The notes under the pieces: model-generated
Databases searched by the model: none
What the model was told of the DNA's origin: nothing
Seen by the model: the letters and a program-made list of their open reading frames with translations, nothing else
In this document: piece by piece, positions 57,801 through 64,000 of the stretch
How positions within the stretch are numbered: the stretch's first letter is position 1
How the letters are laid out: each line of letters starts with the position of its first letter
NCBI GenBank assembly: GCA_964017065.1
Contig: OZ024788.1
Location: forward strand, 6,446,087 to 6,510,086
Length of the DNA: 64,000 nt
Reading direction: 5' to 3'
Source of the DNA: Haliclona indistincta
Taxonomy: Eukaryota > Porifera > Demospongiae > Haplosclerida > Chalinidae
Translations under genes and position numbers: made by a program

Positions 57801-59258
57801 CAAATGGAAGCTACAATCGAACAAAATGATGAATTCTTTCATAAAGTTTTACACGTGGTGTCACAACATGCCAAAAAAGAAAGAGAGCAAAAACAAATGC
57901 TTGAGTGTCTACAAAGTGAACTCCGAGAATTAAACGAAAACAAGAGGCAAATGGATGGAAAGTTTGATGAATTTACAAAGCAACAGAAAGAAGCTGATGA
58001 AAGAAGACAACAGCAAGTAGAAAGAGAGGTTAATGTGCTGAGAGAGAAACTAGAACAGCAGAAGCAAAAAGAAGAAGATAGGAAGGAGAAAGAGATGAAC
58101 CAGAGAATGGAAGCTAATCAACGACTAACAGAAGAAACTGTTATGAGAGAAAGAGCTGAAGAAAAATTAAAAGATATTGAGGATACTTTGGAGAATAACA
58201 AAAAAGAGGAATCTATTCGAAAAGCAAGAGCAGATGAAGAAATTAAAAAAATGCAACAAAGTGTAGAAGAAAATAAAATGAAAGAAGCTGAGAGGGAACA
58301 AATTGCAACAAAAGAAATTGATGATCTGAAAGCACGAATAAAAGAATGGGAGCAACAAATCAAACAAAAGCAAATAGAACAGGAGAGACAAAAGGCTGAA
58401 GCAGATAACAAAATCAGGAGTATGGAAAAAAGTCTATTTCAACAAAAAGAAAGGGAATCAGAAGAAGGAATTAAACAAGAAAGGCAATTGAGAGAAAAAC
58501 AGGGGGAACTTCATGAGCAGCAATTGGTAATTGAAAAAATGAAAGCTGATCATGAATTGACTGTGTACAAGGCCAATGCAGAAAAAGAAGAAGAAAAACG
58601 ATTAAAGGAACAGGCTAAAGAGGAAGCACGTACTACCATTAATCGTTTGAATCAAGTTATTGAAGAAGAAAAAGTAGAGAAGGAAGCACAGACATTGGAA
58701 TGGAAAAAGCAGTTTTCTCAAAAAGAGAAGGAAAAGGCAGATTTATCTGGTAGAATTGACACATTAAATTTTAAAGTTGACGCTTTAGCTGAAGAAAAAG
58801 AAACCTTAACTAAAGAAAAAGAAGACCTAGTTGAAGAAAAAGAAGGCCTAGTTGAAGAAAAAGAAACCTTAACTAAAGAAAAAGAAGACCTAGTTGAAGA
58901 AAAAGAAGGCCTAGTTGAAGAAAAAGAAACCTTAACTAAAGAAAAAGAAGACCTAGTTGAAGAAAAAGAAACCTTAACTAAAGAAAAAGAAGACCTAGTT
59001 GAAGAAAAAGAAGGCCTAGTTGAAGAAAAAGAAACCTTAACTAAAGAAAAAGAAGACCTAGTTGAAGAAAAAGAAACCTTAACCAAAGAAAAAGAAGACC
59101 TATTTGAAGAAAAAGAAGGCCTAATTGAAGAAAAAGAAACTTTAACTGAGGAAAAGGATGATCTTCTTAAAGACATTGATGAATTTGATCAAAAGCCCTG
59201 GTATAAACGCGTGCTTACAAACCCTAAAATACGCAATAAAAAACCTGGTAAAAAATGA
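48870..59258 (+). CDS. GBP-like large GTPase gene C (3 exons)
   Basis: Exons 48870-49005, 49968-50346 and 56783-59258 join with the same phases as gene B (about 996 residues). Exon 1 starts MAEKFVTTPLILPSTRKP and is diverged from exon 1 of B, but both end in a SVPLVxPNNTEF block. Exon 2 has the P-loop GPTRTGKSY, TKGIWM and LLDTEGID. Exon 3 has LWLLRDM, the helical region and a coiled coil longer than in A and B: a run of 18 exact 21-nt heptads (58791-59168) accounts for most of the extra length. The C-terminus is basic (NKKPGKK) and could bind membranes, with no CaaX box. The exon 1 donor is weak (AAAAG|gtcaag), so the junction is the least certain part. Intron 1 hosts a palindromic MITE; intron 2 holds repeats and an antisense SWIM/YqaJ pseudogene. 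It is the most diverged of the three. Confidence 0.83.
49443..49707. mobile_element. Palindromic Mutator-like MITE in intron 1 of GBP gene C
   Basis: Starts GGGTGTATGGAAAAGAAGGA; its other end on the minus strand starts GGGAGTATGGAAAAGAAG. The arms are about 80-95 bp, the right one with a 13-bp internal duplication, around a core with gggccttcggccctt. ACTCGGGCG on both sides (49434-49442, 49708-49716) is a 9-bp target duplication. The core matches the tandem units in the MITE at 27638. Confidence 0.85.
50388..51184 (-). repeat. Hairpin-ended repeat R1, copy C (partial, inverted)
   Basis: The foldback (50393-50790, core CCCTACATCAGTGGCTG) is followed by sequence that is the reverse complement of 53830-54120. 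It stops at 51184 where a TTAA-flanked MITE begins; the hairpin end is missing. With copy D it forms an inverted pair in intron 2 of gene C. Confidence 0.7.
51181..51750. mobile_element. MITE with GCCCCGTTTACAC termini and TTAA flanks
   Basis: TTAA-GCCCCGTTTACACGACA at the left, and GTGTGTAAACGGGGC-TTTAA at the right. The interior carries multiple AATCCGGATT units. A further GCCCCGTTTACACACACC directly after it at 51751 may be the stump of a second copy. Confidence 0.75.
51793..51957. repeat. Foldback MITE with CATCTTGCTAG ends
   Basis: CATCTTGCTAGTTTAATGGA with TTTTTGTGATGTCAC at the left is mirrored by GTGACATCACAAAAATTCAT and TAACTAGCAAGATG at the right; the centre has gagtcataact/agttatgactc as another inverted pair. 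Confidence 0.75.
52355..52480 (-). repeat. End fragment of element R5
   Basis: The reverse complement matches 30018-30135, including the terminal CAGTGTTCCACACGAAG and the cctctatccttactgaa block. Confidence 0.65.
52920..56220 (-). pseudogene. SWIM zinc-finger / YqaJ nuclease-domain gene, disrupted
   Basis: This minus-strand gene lies in intron 2 of GBP gene C. A 5' part near 56198-55920 includes a SAP-like stretch (LRWWLQCHGIKAPPSW). Exon 55622-55363 ends LATCDCAAG and exon 2 downstream starts KSASCTHVSALLHAL (55307), together a SWIM zinc finger (CxC...CxH). After a basic linker come YRLTASHFGEIYRHR, WGIQQEAAAIEA and, beyond an insertion, HPFLGASPEG, GFLEVKCSYS and YYCQIQGQMAIGSRSWYDF: the YqaJ exonuclease core with its D/E-K catalytic elements. 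Such SWIM-YqaJ genes occur in many copies in invertebrates and are probably transposon-linked. Defects: a TGA at 55070-55072 (minus) in the conserved linker, a 1.2-kb insertion at 53408-54637 inside the nuclease domain, and a frameshift near 53060 before the C-terminal segment (LFWNDELLPKL). The 5' exon boundaries are uncertain. Confidence 0.8.
53408..54637 (+). mobile_element. Hairpin-ended repeat R1, copy D, inserted in the YqaJ domain
   Basis: The most complete copy: hairpin AGGGAGGCAC-GGTA-GTGCCTCCCT at 53410, a pyrimidine run at 53640, then the foldback with CCCTACATCAGTGGCTG-type core. Reading the nuclease gene across it, codons GCA and TAC become adjacent and the frame continues, so the insertion point is A^T with no target duplication. 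On the minus strand the hairpin end reads CTCCCTAA then host T. These are Helitron-like 3' features, but the other end lacks the usual TC start. Confidence 0.7.
56221..56760. other. 3' end of intron 2 of GBP gene C
   Basis: Includes a tiny MITE at about 56417-56472 (agccttgtgcccatgcaggc ... gcctgggcacaaggct). No gene is supported. Confidence 0.5.
58791..59168 (+). repeat. In-frame 21-nt heptad repeat array in GBP gene C
   Basis: Eighteen consecutive 7-residue units of three types, EEKETLT, KEKEDLV and EEKEGLV, with almost identical codons until the last few. Each unit is one coiled-coil heptad with Leu/Val in the core, so the array lengthens the coil without changing its register. It is absent from genes A and B. 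Confidence 0.95.
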
Positions 59259-59985
59259 ATTCAAACTATATTTTTTATGCAGCACTTTTGCATGTAAGTG
59301 CTCATTAATTTGCTAGATACAAGTTGCAGTTTGTATTTAATAGTATCACAATAATTGATAATTAATTGTAACCGTTTTTTCTGTCCATAGCTTAGTAGAG
59401 TGTTAACGTTGATTACATGTTTTTGTTGTTTTTTTTTGTTTGGTTCTGTTGTTTCTTTTCCTTGTGGTATTCTTTTGCTCTTTTCCTTTTTGGTTTTTCC
59501 TACATCTTAGTGTAAATACATGCATACTTAATATGTGAATTTTGTAACCAATAATTGGTATTTGTAGCACGAAACTAGTCCAAAGAATGCTTGACAAAGT
59601 TAATAATTATAAAACTAACCATACAACACCTTGGCTCTACACTGAGCAAGTATGCTCCCATTTCCTGTAGCTTGTTAATTGTATTTTGGAACTGGTCTCC
59701 ATTGTCCTGTGTCAGAGATGAATTGGCTCTAATTTCCAGGTAGGCAATAATAAAAAATTAGGTACTGGTGCGGATGCAATATGATTCAAGGGGCCACCAT
59801 CCCTTAAATGAAAGTGAAACCCTGATCAGGCTTCACAATTCACAGACAGAGGCTCAATTGAGGAGATCATAAGTATGCAGGTCGCCTAAGGCTCCGAGGA
59901 CTAATTGGTTCCGTTTGTTAGCTAGAGCTTCTCTCAATATTAAATACCATCACCACAAATTTATTAATAGTTACATGACATGATT
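59259..59985. other. 3' flank of GBP gene C
   Basis: AT-rich, including a T-rich block at 59420-59500. No gene is supported, and there is little similarity to the 3' flanks of genes A and B. Confidence 0.4.
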
Positions 59986-59989
59986 GTTG

Positions 59990-60375
59990 TGATCAATTAT
60001 ATTGGTAAGTTCCTGAATAGCTCCAACACATTCCATCAATACTCTATCCTATACAACAACAAATACTACAGTAAACAAAGAGACACATGAAACACCGTAA
60101 CTGCATACTTTGTTCAATAAAAGCATATCTCCATTCGTACATCTCTGTTGTGTTGACAAGACACAAAAATCATTATCATTAAAGATTCTAGTTGCTCACA
60201 GCATGATGCACTGCTTCAGGTATGATATGGTCTCCACTTCTTGTGCCAGTAGTCCAACCTCTCTCTACTCCCCACTCCTTTCCTCATGCCCATCCTGTGC
60301 TCAGCCTCATGCTTAAACCGATACTGGTATGGATTCAATTTCGAAATATTTCAAGCATCTGTGTTGTACTCAACT
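59990..60375 (-). pseudogene. Fragment of a MYRF-like 3' end
   Basis: Copies the last exons of the MYRF-like gene (exon 13 counterpart at about 60374-60191, exon 15 counterpart starting at about 60047). It has a 2-nt insertion (gatatggtctcc) and lacks about 18 bases present in the other copies. It is an extra partial duplicate beside copy 3. Confidence 0.8.
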
Positions 60376-60929
60376 GACAAGATAAAAGAAAAGTTTAGAC
60401 CAGCGCTGATCAGTAACGATGCTGGAATACCACATACAGAAGTTAGATAAACTAAGAAACTTAGCTACTCTAAATGAATAATCCATACATCAATTTTGAA
60501 ATAATAGACACCATGTTTTTGATGACATGCATTCTACGCTGCATGTCAAAGAGTAACACTATCAATCACTAGTAAGAGTACATTGATTCCAGGAATATAC
60601 ATGTAGTACTAAAACATGCACATTGTATGTGTTTGTGCAAAACATCCGTTATAAAAAAACACAGCAAAATCTAAATTCACTTAAACAAATTTCCAGTTTA
60701 ATTGAAATTCCCAATTTAATTTCTGTCGATATTATTATACATGCTCACTGAATTTTATCTTTTTCAATGCTATTCACAGCACACGCTTGAACACAAGGTA
60801 GGAAAGTTTAGTGAAAAAAAATGAATAAGCGATGACAATGGTTTCTACTGTTTGTGGTCAAAAATTGTTAACATAATTTATATAACATGTATAGTCATAT
60901 TGTTAGTGACAGCTGCAGCACCACCAGTC

Positions 60930-62072
<1,143 letters not shown>

Positions 62073-62112
62073 TAAGTCCAAAATACACTAATAATAGACC
62101 ATCTCATGAATA

Positions 62113-63272
62113 TTAACCCTTTAATTACTAAATTATCCAGCTGAATTTTTAACCTCGTAAATGCTGACCACTTCTCTCGTGAATATCTCGTGTGTCTTTT
62201 GGTCTCAAATTTGCGTCCTTTTACGCCAGTGAGTAGCCGCAATTGCCCACACTCAAGTCGGTCAATATGCCCCTCCCACTTCGAAAGTGAAGCCGATAAA
62301 GTGCAACGACCTCTTCAAATTTTGCTCAAAGTTAGTACTTTGGGGCTGGCTGCTGAAAAGTACACACAAATAGGAGTGGTTTTGGTGAGTGCAAAATGTA
62401 GCCCAGATCATAGAGAATGCACAAATATGTGTTTGCGAGCACCCTGAAGCCTAGCCTCGTACCCAGGCTCTCAGACGGGCTGCGTGGGTGGCTATTAGAG
62501 AGCCTGGTACGCATTGCATGCGCATGCGTCAGATTCTGAAAAGCGCGGGTGAAAAATCGCAAGACACCGCCCTCGCCCCGCCTATATAAATTTATGCATT
62601 AATGCGAACAACGCTGGAACTATTGTTTGGGATCCAACCACGCTCGGGCAAGCTGCTGCATCTACTTGGCCGCTTGTCCAGGTACACACGACCAAATTGT
62701 GAGCAATTGGAGATCTGTCTAGACATAAAACGCTTACTTTGTCGAAATCAGGCCAAAATCGAGAATATTTGCCGCTCGTGGCGTTCGATATGGCTCGTAA
62801 CAGTACAATGTTTCATCGTGGCATGCTTAGCCGGTCTAAACACCGCTGCTTCTGTGTTTTTTTCCTAACTAACAATGAGTATCCTGACATAAGCAAGAGT
62901 GCACGGACATCAACAGTAGTTTACTGTAGTATACGGATTAACCATCAGATGGTTAATTTCGCGCATGCGCATGCAATGCGTACCAGGCTCTCTAATAGCC
63001 ACCCACTCAGCCCGTCCGAGAGCCTGGGTACGAGGCTACCTGAAGCCATAAAATGTCCGATTTTCTTGGCAGCCATTTTGTTTTTTCTAAAACGTTGTGA
63101 AATTTGCACTGAAGCCATAAAAATGCCGTCGCCATAACGTTTAGCGCAGGGGGCGCGCCGAAAACCGGTCAATTTTTTGCGGTCACTTGTATTCTTCAAT
63201 TTGGCTTAATTTTGGGATATTTTAACACTTTTTGATGGTGTCTGAAGTATGTATGTTGCCCAAAGGGGTTAA
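62113..63272 (+). mobile_element. TTAA-type repeat, R4-related, copy with nested insertion
   Basis: Starts TTAACCCTTTAATTACTAAA and ends CAAAGGGGTTAA. Interior blocks (ggtctcaaatttgcgtc, ggcgcgccgaaaaccggtca) recur in the next copy. It is interrupted at 62452-63038. Confidence 0.8.
62452..63038. mobile_element. Nested MITE with TAGCCTCGTACCCAGG termini
   Basis: TAGCCTCGTACCCAGGCTCT at the left mirrors AGAGCCTGGGTACGAGGCTA at the right (587 bp). CCTGAAGCC flanks both sides (62443-62451, 63039-63047), and the neighbouring copy has the uninterrupted site at about 63605-63620. A 9-bp duplication suggests a Mutator-like element. The apparent frames inside are not convincing genes. Confidence 0.85.
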
Positions 63273-63870
63273 CCCTTTAATTACTAAATTATCCAGCTGA
63301 AATTTTAACCTCGTAAATGCTGACCACTTCTCTCGTGAATATCTTGTGTGTCTTTTGTGCTACTGGTCTCAAATTTGCGTCTTTTTACGCCAGTGAGTAG
63401 CCGCAATTGCCCACACTCAAGTCGGTCAATATGCCCCTCCCACTTCGAAAGTGAAGCCGATAAAGTGCAACGACCTCGTCAAATTTTGCTCAAAGTTAGT
63501 ACTTTGGGGCTGGCTGCTGAAAAGTACACACAAATAGCAGTGGTTTTGGTGAGTGCAAAATGTAGCTCAGATCATAGAGAATGCACAAAAATGTGTTTGC
63601 GAGCACTCTGAAGCCATAGAATGTCCAAATTTTCTTGGCAGCCATTTTGGTTTTCCTAAAATGTTGTGAAATTTGCACTGAAGCCATAGAAATGCCGTCG
63701 CCATAACGTTTAGCGCAGGGGGCGCGCCGAAAACCGGTCAATTTTTTGCGGTCATTTGTATTCTTCAATTTGGCTTAATTTTGGGATATTTTAACACTTT
63801 TTGAGAAAGTTATGGTGTCTGAAGTATGTATGTTGAAAAGGCAACAATAGGGGTTAAAGGGTTAAAGGGT
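63269..63870 (+). mobile_element. TTAA-type repeat, R4-related, uninterrupted copy
   Basis: A direct neighbour sharing one TTAA with the previous copy, ending aggggttaaagggttaaaggg. It provides the empty site for the nested MITE at 62452. Confidence 0.8.
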
Positions 63871-64000
63871 TAATTAGCAAATTTTCGCGCCGCGCCTACT
63901 GGCGCATGGCCTGACCTAGTCTGGATTGCAATGATAACGGGGATTCCTCAATGCCATTGTAATTGCTGCACACTGCGCTGGTTTAAGCCATCGATGCTTG

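Noticed and set aside
62602..63137. Basic frames within the nested MITE that could be a small gene.
   Set aside because: Frames overlap and end at the terminal repeats. No domain or splice signal is convincing.

Overview
The window is a eukaryotic, animal-type genomic segment: AT-rich, with spliced genes, GT-AG introns, dense transposon debris and one 200-base assembly gap (21302-21501). Gene content (guanylate-binding-protein-like GTPases with long coiled-coil tails, MYRF-type transcription factors, a SWIM/YqaJ gene, a Ty3/gypsy element) fits an early-branching metazoan. I suspect a demosponge, but the sequence alone does not prove this.

The backbone is a locus present three times. Each unit carries the large last exon of a GBP-like GTPase gene on the plus strand (5655-7707, 37474-39526, 56783-59258). 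A convergent MYRF-like gene follows on the minus strand (9144-11950, 40977-44577, 60930-62072). Units 1 and 2 also align through introns and 3' flanks, so the duplication is segmental. GBP gene A has only its last exon here; its 5' exons should lie just before base 1. Genes B (26906-39526) and C (48870-59258) can be assembled from three exons each with matching splice phases, giving about 858 and 996 residues. MYRF copy 2 can be built from 15 exons in phase. Copies 1 and 3 are truncated and carry stop codons, and a fourth 3' fragment lies at 59990-60375.

Most of the rest is mobile DNA. A nearly intact Ty3/gypsy element (15471-20527, minus strand) has gag and pol in a -1 relation, joined at a GGGAAAC slippery site followed by a perfect 10-bp stem. 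Many non-autonomous DNA elements can be delimited by terminal repeats and target-site duplications: an hAT-like composite (8-bp duplication), Mutator-like elements (9 bp), piggyBac-like elements (TTAA), a TA/CAGT-type element, and a family with a terminal hairpin that inserts between A and T, as Helitrons do. Several are nested two to four deep in the GBP introns. Intron 2 of gene C also holds an antisense SWIM/YqaJ pseudogene split by one of these insertions.

The GBP-like enzymes are probably cell-autonomous defence or membrane-remodelling GTPases. The MYRF-like copies keep the DNA-binding domain and the self-cleaving chaperone domain, but I see no transmembrane segment after them. Whether the two genes share a function is unknown; the sequence shows only that they duplicate as one block.
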